Positions 24,998-34,902 of a stretch of DNA of 64,000 bases are shown here, one piece after another. Below the pieces are notes generated by a model. The model did not search any database. It worked only from the letters and a program-made list of their open reading frames with translations, and was not told where the DNA came from. The DNA is from Coralloluteibacterium stylophorae (GTDB lineage Bacteria; Pseudomonadota; Gammaproteobacteria; Xanthomonadales; Xanthomonadaceae): the NCBI RefSeq assembly GCF_018122625.2, contig NZ_JAGQFT020000004.1, forward strand, positions 62,001-126,000, in the 5' to 3' direction. Every line of letters begins with the position of its first letter. Positions within the stretch are counted from its first letter, which is position 1. The position numbers and the translations under genes are program-made.

Positions 24998-27763
24998 ATG
25001 AAGCCGAAGCTGCTGAGCCTGCTGATCACCGCCACACTCGCCCCCGCCGCACTGGCCCACGGCCAGGACCAGGATCCGGGAACCGCCGCGGACGCAGCCG
25101 ATTCCGTCGCCGCGGCGACGCGGCTGGATGCGGTCCAGGTCACCGGATCGCTGATCCCGCGCCCGCAGATCGAGGGGCCGACGCCGGTGACAACGATCAC
25201 CGCGGAGGACATCCAGGCGCGCGGCTTCAACAACGTGTTCGAGGCGCTGCGCGCCCTGCCCCAGGCCAACGGCTCGGTGCAGGACCCGCAGCTCACCGGC
25301 GGCTACACCCCGGCGGCCAAGACCATCAGCCTGTTCGGCCTGCCGCCGAGCTACACGCTGACCCTGCTCAACGGCCGTCCGATGACGAGCTATCCGCTCG
25401 CCTACAACGGCAGCAACAACATCGTCGACATCGCAAACATCCCGATGCACATGATCGAGCGCATCGACGTGCTGACCGGCGGCCAGTCCTCGGTATACGG
25501 CTCCTCGGCCATCGCCGGCGTGGTCAACATCGTGCTGAAGGACCACATCGAGGGCGCGCACGTGCGCGTGCGGGGCGGCGGCTACACCGACGGCGGCGGC
25601 GACAGTCTGCGCCTGCAATTCAGCAGCGGCGCCGCGATCGGCGACCTCGACGTCAGCTACGGCCTCGACGTCAGCCGCGACAACCCGGTCTACGCCTACC
25701 AGCGCGACTACATCGACTCCTACTACGACTCGCCGACCGGCGACGTCGACCCCTCGCGCACCTTCCTGCGCCAGAACACCACCACCGGCCAGACCGCCTA
25801 CATCGATCCGGGCGAGGCCACCTGCGCGCCGCTCGACTACCTGTTCGACGGCACCAACCGCTATTCGACCCGCGACGCCGCGGGCACCGGCAGCTACTGC
25901 GGCAGCGCCTACAACGCCGGCTACGCCACGCTCGCCAACGAGTCCACCAACGTCAACGGCACCCTGTTCCTGCGCTACCACCTGACCCCGGAGACGGAGA
26001 TCTACTCCGACATCCTGGCCAGCTACAGCAACCCGACCTACAGCGGCGGGCTGCCGTTCTGGAACCAGCAGTTCTACAACCAGACCACCGGCCAGTACGA
26101 ACTCTGGCAGCGCATCTATGCGCCGGAGGAGGTCGGGCTGCACGCCAAGGACCAGCGCGTCTACACCCGCTCCTACAACGCCGCACTGGGCGTGCGCGGT
26201 CCGCTGGGCGCCAGCGGCTTCGACTACGACGTCTACTTCAACCGCTCGCAGAGCGAGGTCACCCGCAAGGCGATCGACATGCTCGCCGCCGACGGCATCG
26301 ACGCCTATTACCTGGGCCCGCAGCTCGGCACCGACGCCGCCGGCTATCCGATCCATGCCCCCGACCCCGACCGCCTGTACCAGCCGATCGATGCGGCGCT
26401 GTACGACGACTTCACCGCGATCAACCGCGCGCGCTCCATCTCCTGGAACCAGAACCTCACCGCGGTCGTCACCAACACCGGGCTGTTCGAGCTGCCGGCC
26501 GGCGCGGTCGGCTTCGCCGCCATCGTGCAGGCCGGACGCGAGCACTTCGCCAACGCCTCGCAGGCGGAGAACGCGGCCGAGCTGTTCCGCGGCAACGGCG
26601 GCGGCACCGAGGCCCGCGGCACGCGCAAGCAGCAGGCGGTGGGCCTGGAGTTCCAGGTCCCGGTGCTCGAACGCCTCGATGCCAACCTCTCGGCGCGCCA
26701 CGACGACTACGACTACGAAGGCGGCGGCAGCAGCAAGCTCACCTGGAAGGCGGGCATCGAGTTCCGTCCCATCGACACCCTGCTGCTGCGCGGCAGCTAC
26801 GCCACCGCCTTCCGCGCGCCGGACATGTTCTACCTGTTCTCCGACGAGATCAGCGGCTTCGCCGGTGCGACCGACTACTACGCATGCCGCCAGGCCGGCT
26901 ACGACTCGAGCAACTACGGCGACTGCGCGGACGCCGGCCTGTCCATCCGCTCGGTCAGCACCGGCAACACCGACCTCGAACCGATCACCGCGCGCACCTT
27001 CACCTACGGCTTCGTATGGTCGGCCTTCGACAACGCCCTGACCTGGAGCGTCGACTACAACTCGATCGAGATCGACAACGAGGTCGCCATCCTCGGCACC
27101 GACGAGATCCTCGCGACCGAGGCCAACTGCCGCCTCGGCGCGAGCGAGAACGGCCAGACCCTGTTCGACATCGACTCGCCGACCTGCCAACAGGTGCTCG
27201 GCCAGGTCGACCGCCGCCCCGACGGCGACCCGGTCGACCCCAACGGCGTGCGCGAGGTGTCGTCCTACCCGATCAACATCGCCCACCAGCGCCAGACCGG
27301 CATCCAGTCCAGCCTCGACTACCGCTGGAGCGCGGGCGCATGGGGCGACTTCGTCGTCGACGCCAGCTACTACCGCGTGCTGAGCCACGACCGCCAGGCC
27401 AAGGAAGGCGACCCGACCGTCGACCTGCTGTGCTGCGCCGATTCCAACGAACTGCGCAACCGCACCGGCGCCAGCCTCACCTGGAACATCGGCGACTGGA
27501 GCTCGACGATCTACGGCCAGCGCAACAGCTCGAGCTGGAATGCCCTCGGCACCAGCCGCACGGTCGGCCCGTGGATCACCTGGAACGGCAGCGTCCGCTG
27601 GCAGGTGCACCCGACCATCTCGACCCTGCTCACCGTCAACAACGTCTTCGACCGCCGCCCGCCCACCGACGGCGACAACGGCGGCTGGCCCTACTACGAC
27701 ACCACCCTCTACAACGCGCTCGGCCGCTCGGTGATGGTCGAGGTCGGCTTCGACTTCGAGTAG
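24998..27763 (+). CDS. TonB-dependent receptor, Oar/carbohydrate-type
   Basis: A 921-aa outer-membrane receptor. The signal peptide is MKPKLLSLLITATLAPAALA. The TonB-box-like LDAVQVTGSLIPRPQIEGPTPVTTI is followed by plug motifs RGFNNVFEALRALPQANG, SLFGLPPSYTLTLLNGRP and LTGGQSSVYGSSAIAGVVNIVL, typical of proteobacterial receptors thought to import glycans or other organic molecules. The barrel ends FDFE, one residue beyond the usual terminal Phe. ATG at 24998 has AGAG just upstream and is favoured over an ATG at 24854. It is followed 39 bp later by a lactonase-fold gene in the same direction, a likely operon. Confidence 0.9.
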   Translation: MKPKLLSLLITATLAPAALAHGQDQDPGTAADAADSVAAATRLDAVQVTGSLIPRPQIEGPTPVTTITAEDIQARGFNNVFEALRALPQANGSVQDPQLTGGYTPAAKTISLFGLPPSYTLTLLNGRPMTSYPLAYNGSNNIVDIANIPMHMIERIDVLTGGQSSVYGSSAIAGVVNIVLKDHIEGAHVRVRGGGYTDGGGDSLRLQFSSGAAIGDLDVSYGLDVSRDNPVYAYQRDYIDSYYDSPTGDVDPSRTFLRQNTTTGQTAYIDPGEATCAPLDYLFDGTNRYSTRDAAGTGSYCGSAYNAGYATLANESTNVNGTLFLRYHLTPETEIYSDILASYSNPTYSGGLPFWNQQFYNQTTGQYELWQRIYAPEEVGLHAKDQRVYTRSYNAALGVRGPLGASGFDYDVYFNRSQSEVTRKAIDMLAADGIDAYYLGPQLGTDAAGYPIHAPDPDRLYQPIDAALYDDFTAINRARSISWNQNLTAVVTNTGLFELPAGAVGFAAIVQAGREHFANASQAENAAELFRGNGGGTEARGTRKQQAVGLEFQVPVLERLDANLSARHDDYDYEGGGSSKLTWKAGIEFRPIDTLLLRGSYATAFRAPDMFYLFSDEISGFAGATDYYACRQAGYDSSNYGDCADAGLSIRSVSTGNTDLEPITARTFTYGFVWSAFDNALTWSVDYNSIEIDNEVAILGTDEILATEANCRLGASENGQTLFDIDSPTCQQVLGQVDRRPDGDPVDPNGVREVSSYPINIAHQRQTGIQSSLDYRWSAGAWGDFVVDASYYRVLSHDRQAKEGDPTVDLLCCADSNELRNRTGASLTWNIGDWSSTIYGQRNSSSWNALGTSRTVGPWITWNGSVRWQVHPTISTLLTVNNVFDRRPPTDGDNGGWPYYDTTLYNALGRSVMVEVGFDFE

Positions 27764-27802
27764 CGGGCGAAGGCGCAGGGGCCATACTGGACGGCCCCTG
27801 CG

Positions 27803-28963
27803 ATGGAGAAGCACGTGATCGGTTCGATGATCCTCGGCGCGGCGACGGCGCTGTCGGCGGCGACGCCCGCCGCGACGCAGACGCTGCTGGTCGGCACCTA
27901 CACCGCCGGCGACAGCGAAGGCATCCACGTCTACGACTTCGATCCGCAGCGCGGCCGCATCGCGCCGGCGCCGCGCCAGGTGGTGGCGGCGGAGAATCCT
28001 TCCTGGCTGGTGCCGTCGCCCGACGGGCGCGTGGTGTATGCGGTCAACGAGAACGGCCCCGGCCAGGCCGATCCGGTCGGGCGGGTGAGCGCGTTCCGCG
28101 TCGATCCGGCCGACCACACCCTCGCGCTGGCCAGCCAGGTGCGCTCGCTCGGCGCGGAGCCGACCCATGCCGGGCTCAGCCGCGACGGCCGCTTCCTCTT
28201 CGTCGCCAACTACTCGGTCGCGCCCGATCCCGGCGGCACGCTCGCGGTCGTGCCGGTGGCGGACGCGACCGCGCTGCAGCCGCCGGTCCAGGTCAAGACC
28301 CACCGCGCCAGTCGGGTCGACCCGGAACGCCAGCAGTCGCCGCACGTGCATTCGGCGGTGGTGTCGCCGGACGGGGCGCGCGTCTATGCGCAGGACCTGG
28401 GCTCCGACCGCATCTACGTCTACCGCTACGACGCCGCACGGCCGGAGCTTCCGCTGTCGCGCGATCCGGAGCAGCCCGAGATCGAGCTGCCGCCGGGCTC
28501 GGGGCCGCGCCACCTCGTGTTCGCCGCCGACGGGCGCCACGCCTGGCTGACCCTGGAGATGAGCGGCGAGGTGGTGGCGTTCGCGCGGCGCGACGGCAGG
28601 CTCGAGGCGGTCCAGCGCGTGCCGCTGGCGGCGCCGGGCTTCAGCGGGAAGAACGGGGCGGCGGCGCTGCACCTGTCCGCCGACGGTCGCTTCCTCTACG
28701 TCAGCAACCGCGGCACCGCCAACGAGCTGGTCAGCTTCGCCGTGGGCGACGACGGCCGGCTCGAGCTCCTCGCCCGGCGCTCGACCGAGGGCGAGGAACC
28801 GCGCGAGTTCGCGCTGGCGCCGGACGGCCGCCACGTGCTCGTCGCCAACCAGCGCAGCGACGCGATCGTGGTCATGCGCCGCGACCCGCAGACCGGCCTG
28901 ATCGGCGAGACCGTGCAGGTGCTCGAGGTGGACGCTCCGTCGGACCTCAAGTTCCTGCCCTGA
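27803..28963 (+). CDS. Lactonase family beta-propeller (6-phosphogluconolactonase/Pgl-like), exported
   Basis: A 386-aa seven-bladed propeller of the lactonase_7 family. Each blade has the recurring pattern SPDGRxxYxxN (for example VPSPDGRVVYAVNE, LSADGRFLYVSNRG, LAPDGRHVLVANQ). The N-terminus has a signal peptide (ending ATPAATQ), so it would act in the periplasm rather than as a classical cytosolic 6-phosphogluconolactonase. Ligands typical of the group are seen in the SPHVHSAVVSPDG and GPRHLVF stretches. With the preceding receptor it may hydrolyse sugar lactones or related ring esters taken up by it; this is inference. Confidence 0.8.
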   Translation: MEKHVIGSMILGAATALSAATPAATQTLLVGTYTAGDSEGIHVYDFDPQRGRIAPAPRQVVAAENPSWLVPSPDGRVVYAVNENGPGQADPVGRVSAFRVDPADHTLALASQVRSLGAEPTHAGLSRDGRFLFVANYSVAPDPGGTLAVVPVADATALQPPVQVKTHRASRVDPERQQSPHVHSAVVSPDGARVYAQDLGSDRIYVYRYDAARPELPLSRDPEQPEIELPPGSGPRHLVFAADGRHAWLTLEMSGEVVAFARRDGRLEAVQRVPLAAPGFSGKNGAAALHLSADGRFLYVSNRGTANELVSFAVGDDGRLELLARRSTEGEEPREFALAPDGRHVLVANQRSDAIVVMRRDPQTGLIGETVQVLEVDAPSDLKFLP

Positions 28964-28967
28964 GGCC

Positions 28968-29390
28968 TCAGCCGCCTCCTGCCTGCGCGCGCAGGCGGGC
29001 CTCGCGTTCGGCCACCTCGGGCGGCAGGGCATCGCCGAAGTCCTCCGCCTCGAACAGCGGCCGGATCTCGATCTCGCTGGGTCCGGGCATGGGGTTGGGG
29101 CAGCGCTTCACCCACTCCACCGCCTCGTCCATGTCGCGCACCCGCCACAGCCAGAAGCCGGCGACCAGCTCGCCGGTGGCGGCGAACGGCCCGTCGCTCA
29201 CCCGGCGCGCGGCGCCGTCGAAGGCGACGCGCCGGCCACGCGCCGAAGGATGCAGCCCTTCGCCGGCGAGCAGGATGCCGGCCTGCGCCAGCGCCTCGTT
29301 GTAGCGGCCCATCGCCTCGAACAGCTCCGGCGCCGGCATCGCGCCCGCCTCGCTGTCCGCCGTCGCCTTGACCAGCACCATCACCCGCAT
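28968..29390 (-). CDS. YciI/DGPF-domain protein
   Basis: A 140-aa dimeric alpha-beta ferredoxin-like protein of the YCII-related (DGPF) family, recognised from MRVMVLVKATADSEAG, a Gly-rich turn with GEGLHPS, the DGPF motif in VSDGPFAATGELVAGFWLW and the following EAVEWVKRCP. Family proteins often stand near extracytoplasmic sigma factors, but none is here. Function is not established. It is convergent with the lactonase gene, with only 4 bp between stops. Confidence 0.85.
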   Translation of the reverse strand: MRVMVLVKATADSEAGAMPAPELFEAMGRYNEALAQAGILLAGEGLHPSARGRRVAFDGAARRVSDGPFAATGELVAGFWLWRVRDMDEAVEWVKRCPNPMPGPSEIEIRPLFEAEDFGDALPPEVAEREARLRAQAGGG

Positions 29391-29484
29391 CGCCGTTCTC
29401 CTCGAGCGGACCGCCCGCTCCCGATGACTGGACGAACGGAGGCGCGCGCGATCGACGGTCGACCACGCAACGGCGGACCTGCGC

Positions 29485-30492
29485 CTAGTCCCCGCCCCGA
29501 CGGTGCGCGTACTGCCAGCGCATCCAGGCGACCGCCAGCCGCGGCCAGGCGGCGACGGTGAGGCCATCGGTACCGCGCACGCCGAAGCCGTGGCCGCCGC
29601 GCGGGAACAGGTGCAGCTCGGTGGAGACGTCCTCCGCGAGCAGCGCCTGCGCGTAGACCAGACTGTTGGCCGCCGGCACCACCTCGTCGTCCTGGGCGTG
29701 CAGCAGGAACGCCGGCGGCGCGTCGGCACGGACGCCGTTCTGCGCCGAATACGCGTGCACGATCGACGGCGACGGCGATGCGTCGAGGAGGTTGTCCCGC
29801 GAGCCGGGGTGGGCGATCTCCGGACCCATGTCGATCACCGGATAGACCAGGATCTGCAGGTCGGGCCGGGCCGACTGCGCATCCGCGGCATCGACCTGCG
29901 GGTACACCTGCGCATCGAAACGCGTGGCGAGGCTGGCGGCGACATGGCCGCCCGCGGAGAAACCCATCACCCCGACCCGCCGCGGATCGACGCCGTAGTC
30001 CGCAGCGCGGGCGCGGATCAGCCGCATCGCGCGCTGCGCATCGGCCAGCGGCACATCGCGGCGATCGGGGTGGCCCTCACCCGGCAGGCGGTAGCGCAGC
30101 ACGAACAGCGTCACGCCGGCCTCCTCGACGAAGTCCGGCACCAGCGCACTGCCCTCCTTGTCCAGCACCACCCGCGCATAGCCGCCACCGGGCGTCACCA
30201 GCAGTGCGCTGCCGTCCGGCCGCTGCGGCCGGTACACCACCAGATAGGGCTCGCCGACCCGGGTGATGGCGCGGTCGGGCAGCGCGGGATCGGCGCTGCG
30301 CTCGACGATGCGCGGCGCGTCGGCCAGGGCCACGTCGCCCGGGGCGAGGCCGCCGGGCCAGAGCTCGATGCGGCTGGCCCGTTCTGCGGCGGTCTCGTGG
30401 GCGGGGCGCTCCTGCGCGTGCACGGGCGCGCCGATCATGCCCAGGCAGGCCAGCAGCCCCGCGGCGGCGCGGGGCGGGGTCGAGCGTGGCAT
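29485..30492 (-). CDS. Secreted alpha/beta hydrolase (acetyl-xylan-esterase-like)
   Basis: A 335-aa exported hydrolase of the BD-FAE/acetyl-esterase type. After a signal peptide (ending GAPVHAQ) it has the oxyanion-hole loop LLVTPGGGYARVV, the nucleophile elbow GVMGFSAGGHVA (Ser179), the acid in HAQDDEVVP (Asp268/269) and the catalytic His in RGGHGFGV (His301). Such enzymes remove acetyl or other short acyl groups from hemicellulose or small esters in the periplasm or outside. It ends 92 bp before the YciI-like gene on the same strand, so cotranscription is possible. Confidence 0.85.
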   Translation of the reverse strand: MPRSTPPRAAAGLLACLGMIGAPVHAQERPAHETAAERASRIELWPGGLAPGDVALADAPRIVERSADPALPDRAITRVGEPYLVVYRPQRPDGSALLVTPGGGYARVVLDKEGSALVPDFVEEAGVTLFVLRYRLPGEGHPDRRDVPLADAQRAMRLIRARAADYGVDPRRVGVMGFSAGGHVAASLATRFDAQVYPQVDAADAQSARPDLQILVYPVIDMGPEIAHPGSRDNLLDASPSPSIVHAYSAQNGVRADAPPAFLLHAQDDEVVPAANSLVYAQALLAEDVSTELHLFPRGGHGFGVRGTDGLTVAAWPRLAVAWMRWQYAHRRGGD

Positions 30493-30559
30493 CGCGTTCC
30501 TCCGGACGGGTCGCGCCCCAGCTTCGGCAGGCCGCGGCGCGGCCGCAAGCCCCCGGCGG

Positions 30560-31438
<879 letters not shown>

Positions 31439-31570
31439 TCATGACGGGCTCCTGGATGGCCGGGCGAGTCTTGGCGTGCCGGGCCCCGGCGACCAGCGAG
31501 AACTTCTGCTCGGAGCCATGAGGCCGGCTCATGACTGATGCCCTCAGGTGCCATGCCGCAGACCCGGGCT

Positions 31571-31600
31571 CCGGAGTACCGGAGTACCGGAGTACCGGGG
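31571..31600. repeat. Three tandem copies of an 8-bp unit (CCGGAGTA)
   Basis: CCGGAGTA is repeated three times exactly (31571-31594) with a partial fourth (CCGGGG). It is in the 259-bp gap between the beta-lactamase and the LysR gene and is followed by a G/C tandem run. Such short repeats can change in copy number. No gene covers it. Confidence 0.7.
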
Positions 31601-31701
31601 TCCGGGCGGCGGGGCGGCGGGGCGGCGATGCGGCATGCCTGCGTCTGGCGCGCTCGTGCGTGGAGACGGGAATCGGGGCGCGCGGCGCACCGCGGCCACC
31701 T

Positions 31702-32610
31702 TCAGGCCGGGCGACCGAAGCGTTCGGCGTAGACCCCGGCCACCCAGTCTACGAACAGGCGCACGCGCGGCGCCGGCTGGCGGTGGCGCGGCGTCAGCAC
31801 CGAGACCGGCACGCCCGGCGCGGGGAAGGCTTCCAGCACCTCGACCAGGCGTCCGTCCTGCAGGTACTTCTCCACGCCGATCGGCGGGATCTGGATCAGG
31901 CCGTGCCCGTGCAGCGCGGCGGCGACGTAGCTCCGCGCGTCGTTGACCTTGAGCCAGCCGCCGACGTCGACCGTGCGGCGACGGCCGTCGACCACGAACT
32001 CGAACGGATAGTCGATGTCGTGCCCCGGCGCGAAGAAGCCGACCGCACGGTGCCGCGCGAGCTCGTCCGGATGCGCGGGGGTGCCGAACTCGGCAAGGTA
32101 GCCGGGGCTGGCGCAGACGACCTCGCGCAGCGTCGCCAGCGGCCGCGCGACGAGACTGGAGTCGCGCGGATGGCCGCTGCGGATCGCGCAGTCCACGCCT
32201 TCGCGGACCAGGTCGACGAGGCGGTCGCCGGAGCTGATCACCACCTCAATGTCGGGATAGCGCGCGTGGAACTCGCCCAGGCGCGGCAGCACCACGCAGG
32301 CGGCGTGGTTGCCGTGCATCTCCACCCGCAGCGTGCCGCGCGGCCGCGCCGCGACCTCGCGCAGCGCGCCTTCGGCCTCCTCCAGCTCGGCGAGCACGTG
32401 CACGCAGCGCTCGTAGTAGAGCTGCCCGTCGGCGGTGGTGCGCACCTGGCGCGTGGTGCGCTCCAGCAGGCGCGTCTGCAGCCGTGCCTCGAGCTGCTTG
32501 ATCGCGTGGGTGGCGGTGGCGCGCGGCAGGCCGAGTTCGCCGGCGGCGCGGGTGAAGCTGCCGAGTTCGACGATGCGGGTGAACAGGCGCAGGGCGTCGA
32601 GACGGTCCAT
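31702..32610 (-). CDS. LysR-family transcriptional regulator
   Basis: A 302-aa LysR regulator with its winged HTH at residues ~3-62 (FTRAAGELGLPRATATHAIKQLE) and the effector-binding domain from about residue 90 (LRVEMHGNHAACVVLPRLGEFHARYPDIEV). It begins at the ATG at 32610, not the in-frame TTG at 32616. It is divergent from an SDR-led gene block, with 118 bp between starts, so it likely regulates that block. It belongs to the CrgA/AaeR-type group that commonly controls neighbouring oxidoreductases. Confidence 0.9.
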   Translation of the reverse strand: MDRLDALRLFTRIVELGSFTRAAGELGLPRATATHAIKQLEARLQTRLLERTTRQVRTTADGQLYYERCVHVLAELEEAEGALREVAARPRGTLRVEMHGNHAACVVLPRLGEFHARYPDIEVVISSGDRLVDLVREGVDCAIRSGHPRDSSLVARPLATLREVVCASPGYLAEFGTPAHPDELARHRAVGFFAPGHDIDYPFEFVVDGRRRTVDVGGWLKVNDARSYVAAALHGHGLIQIPPIGVEKYLQDGRLVEVLEAFPAPGVPVSVLTPRHRQPAPRVRLFVDWVAGVYAERFGRPA

Positions 32611-32728
32611 GCGCAATTGTTAGCCATGATTGAATGGTCTTTGCAATCGCAGCGGCTTTATCCAGCACCGATCAACAGCCACGCTCGTCCTCCCCGCCGG
32701 CAGCGCCGGCCCACGATGAGGAGCCCGC
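32611..32728. promoter_or_regulatory. Divergent promoter region with phased CAAT/ATTG elements
   Basis: CAAT (32614-32617), ATTG (32629-32632) and CAAT (32644-32647) occur at exact 15-bp steps, giving two interlocked 4+11+4 inverted repeats. This is the spacing of LysR T-N11-A boxes. The region is much richer in A/T than its surroundings. It separates the LysR gene from the SDR/tautomerase block and probably holds both promoters. Confidence 0.45.
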
Positions 32729-33466
32729 ATGTCCACGTCTTCGAGAACCGCCCTGGTGACCGGCGCATCCCGCGGCATCGGCCGCGCCGTGGCCGAGCGG
32801 CTCGCCCGCGACGGCTTCGACGTCGTCGTCGGCTACGCCGGCAACGCGGCCAAGGCCGAGGAGACCGTCGCCGCGATCGTCGACGCCGGCGGCCGCGCCG
32901 TCGCGGTGCAGGCCGACGTGGCCGACGCCGGCGCCGTGGCCGCGCTGTTCGGCCGCGCCGCAGAAGCCTTCGGCCGGCTGGAGGTCGTGGTCAACTGCGC
33001 CGGGATCATGACCATGACCCGGATCGAGCCGGACCAGGTCGAGGCCTTCGACCGCACCATCGCCACCAACCTGCGCGGCACCTTCCTGGTGCTGGCCGAA
33101 GCCGCGCGCCGGCTCGGCGAGGGCGGGCGGATCGTCGCCGTCTCCAGCAGCGTGGTGGCGATGAACTTCCCCGCCTACGGACCCTACATCGCCTCCAAGG
33201 CCGGCACCGAGGGCCTGGTGCGGGTGCTGGCCCAGGAGCTGCGCGGGCGCGGCATCACCGTCAACGCCATCGCCCCCGGCCCGGTCGGCACCGAGCTCTT
33301 CCTCGACGGCAAGAGTCCCGAGCAGGTCGAGCACCTCGCCAAGCTCGCGCCGATGGAGCGCCTGGGCACGCCGGAGGAGATCGCCGCGGTGGCGAGCTTC
33401 CTCGCCGGCGCCGACGGCGGCTGGGTCAACGCCCAGGTACTGCGCGCCAACGGCGGCTACGTCTGA
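32729..33466 (+). CDS. SDR family oxidoreductase (3-oxoacyl reductase-like)
   Basis: A 245-aa classical SDR. It shows the cofactor motif VTGASRGIGRAVA, the NCAG variant of NNAG (VVNCAGIMT), the catalytic Ser in AVSSSVVAM, YIASK as active Tyr-x-x-x-Lys and APGPVGTELF after it. The GASRGIG and GPV pattern is that of glucose-1-dehydrogenase/FabG-like SDRs. It is the first gene after the LysR divergent region and leads a same-strand block of four genes. Substrate unknown. Confidence 0.9.
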   Translation: MSTSSRTALVTGASRGIGRAVAERLARDGFDVVVGYAGNAAKAEETVAAIVDAGGRAVAVQADVADAGAVAALFGRAAEAFGRLEVVVNCAGIMTMTRIEPDQVEAFDRTIATNLRGTFLVLAEAARRLGEGGRIVAVSSSVVAMNFPAYGPYIASKAGTEGLVRVLAQELRGRGITVNAIAPGPVGTELFLDGKSPEQVEHLAKLAPMERLGTPEEIAAVASFLAGADGGWVNAQVLRANGGYV

Positions 33467-33551
33467 GAGGCGCGCGCCGGGCGCGCGGTCGCAACGGTCC
33501 GATGCCATGCACGGCGGCGCCCGCGGGCGCCGTCGACGAGGAGGTCATGCC

Positions 33552-34466
33552 ATGCAGTCCAGCCACACCCCGTACGTCGTCCTGATCACCGGTGCGTCCA
33601 GCGGCTTCGGCGCCCTTGGTGCCCGCGCGCTCGCCGCGGCCGGGCACGTCGTCTACGCCAGCATGCGCGACACCGCCGGCCGCAACGCGCCGCAGGTGGA
33701 GGCCGTGGCGCGCCATGCGCGCGAGCACGGCGTCGACCTGCGCACGCTGGAGCTGGACGTGCAGTCGCAGGCCTCGGCCGATGCCGCCGTCGGGCGGATC
33801 GTCGCCGAACAGGGACGGCTGGACGTCGTGGTGCACAACGCCGGGCACATGGTCCTGGGGCCCGCGGAAGCCTTCACCCCCGAGCAGTACGCGCAGCTCT
33901 ACGACATCAATGTGCTCGGCACCCAGCGCGTCAACCGCGCCGCCCTGCCGCACCTGCGCCGGCGGCGCAGCGGCCTGCTGCTCTGGGTCGGCAGCAGCAG
34001 CACGCGCGGCGGCACGCCGCCGTTGCTCGCGCCCTATTTCGCCGCCAAGGCGGCGATGGACGCGGTGGCGGTGGGCTATGCCGGCGAACTCGCGCCCTGG
34101 GGCATCGAGACCAGCATCCTGGTGCCCGGTGCCTTCACTCGCGGCACCAACCACTTCGCCCACAGCGGCGTTCCGGACGACGTCGCGCGCGCCGCCGAGT
34201 ACGCCGAAGGCCCGGGCGGCGACCTGCCCCGGCGCGTCGAGCAGGGGCTCGCCGCCGCCGAACCGCCGGACGCCGATGTCGCCGACGTCGCGCGCGCCAT
34301 GGTCGACATCGTCGACGCACCCGCAGGCCGGCGCCCGTTCCGCGTGCATGTGGATCCGTCGGACGACGGCGCCGCCGTGGTCAACGCCGTGGCCGACCGC
34401 ATCCGCACCGAGTTCCTGCGTCGCGTGGGGCTCGGCGACCTGCTGCATCCCGCCCGCCCCGCCTGA
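33552..34466 (+). CDS. SDR family oxidoreductase
   Basis: A 304-aa SDR with TGASSGFGALGA near the N-terminus, HNAG (in VVHNAGHMV) as the structural motif, a Ser-rich GSSSTRGG and Tyr-x-x-x-Lys as YFAAKAAMD. It is about 50 residues longer than a minimal SDR, with an extension after the active site (AHSGVPDDVARAAEYAEGPGG) and a C-terminal segment (IRTEFLRRVGLGDLLHP). The ATG at 33552 has AGGAGG within 12 bp upstream. It is 85 bp behind the first SDR and 56 bp ahead of the tautomerase. Confidence 0.85.
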   Translation: MQSSHTPYVVLITGASSGFGALGARALAAAGHVVYASMRDTAGRNAPQVEAVARHAREHGVDLRTLELDVQSQASADAAVGRIVAEQGRLDVVVHNAGHMVLGPAEAFTPEQYAQLYDINVLGTQRVNRAALPHLRRRRSGLLLWVGSSSTRGGTPPLLAPYFAAKAAMDAVAVGYAGELAPWGIETSILVPGAFTRGTNHFAHSGVPDDVARAAEYAEGPGGDLPRRVEQGLAAAEPPDADVADVARAMVDIVDAPAGRRPFRVHVDPSDDGAAVVNAVADRIRTEFLRRVGLGDLLHPARPA

Positions 34467-34522
34467 GCGGGCCACCCTTTCCACCCGCCGCGCCGCACGG
34501 CCCGCACCAGAGGACCCGCCCC

Positions 34523-34738
34523 ATGCCATTCGCCAACTACAAGTTCCCCGAAGGCAGCATCGATGCTGCGCGCAAGGAGGAGATCATCCACCGCACCACC
34601 ACACTGTTCGTCGAGATCTTCGGCGAGGAGGTCCGCCCGTACACCATGGTGCTGGTGGAAGAGGTCGCCGACGGCGGCTGGGGCCGCGCCGACGAGACCC
34701 TGACGCGCGAGAAGATGGGACTTCCTGCGTCGGCGTAG
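34523..34738 (+). CDS. 4-oxalocrotonate tautomerase family protein
   Basis: A 71-aa tautomerase with Pro directly after Met, the catalytic N-terminal proline of this superfamily. RKEEIIHRTTTLFVEIFGEE and YTMVLVEEVADGGWGR match the remainder of the fold; the latter is the usual VxVEExxxxxWG signature. It interconverts keto and enol forms of unsaturated acids, but substrate is unknown. It lies within the SDR/DUF1428 block, which suggests a shared pathway for a carbonyl compound. Confidence 0.85.
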   Translation: MPFANYKFPEGSIDAARKEEIIHRTTTLFVEIFGEEVRPYTMVLVEEVADGGWGRADETLTREKMGLPASA

Positions 34739-34902
34739 GCCACCGGCGCGGCGACCCAGGCCGGCTGCTCCCGGGCGGGGACGACCTGCCGCGGCGGTGC
34801 CGTGACCGTGTCGATCCCCTCCCCTCCCGTTCGTCCAGAAGACGCAGCCCCGGCCGATGCGCCGGCGCATGCTCGCCTTCCACGACCAACAGGAGACCCG
34901 CC

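Noticed and set aside
24932..29032. 1366-codon minus-strand reading frame opposite the TonB receptor and lactonase
   Set aside because: Mirror frame of two well-supported genes; Val/Asp/Arg-rich composition without domains.
31443..31701. Possible small gene in the beta-lactamase/LysR gap
   Set aside because: Only repeat and GC-run sequence; no start with ribosome site and no family motif.
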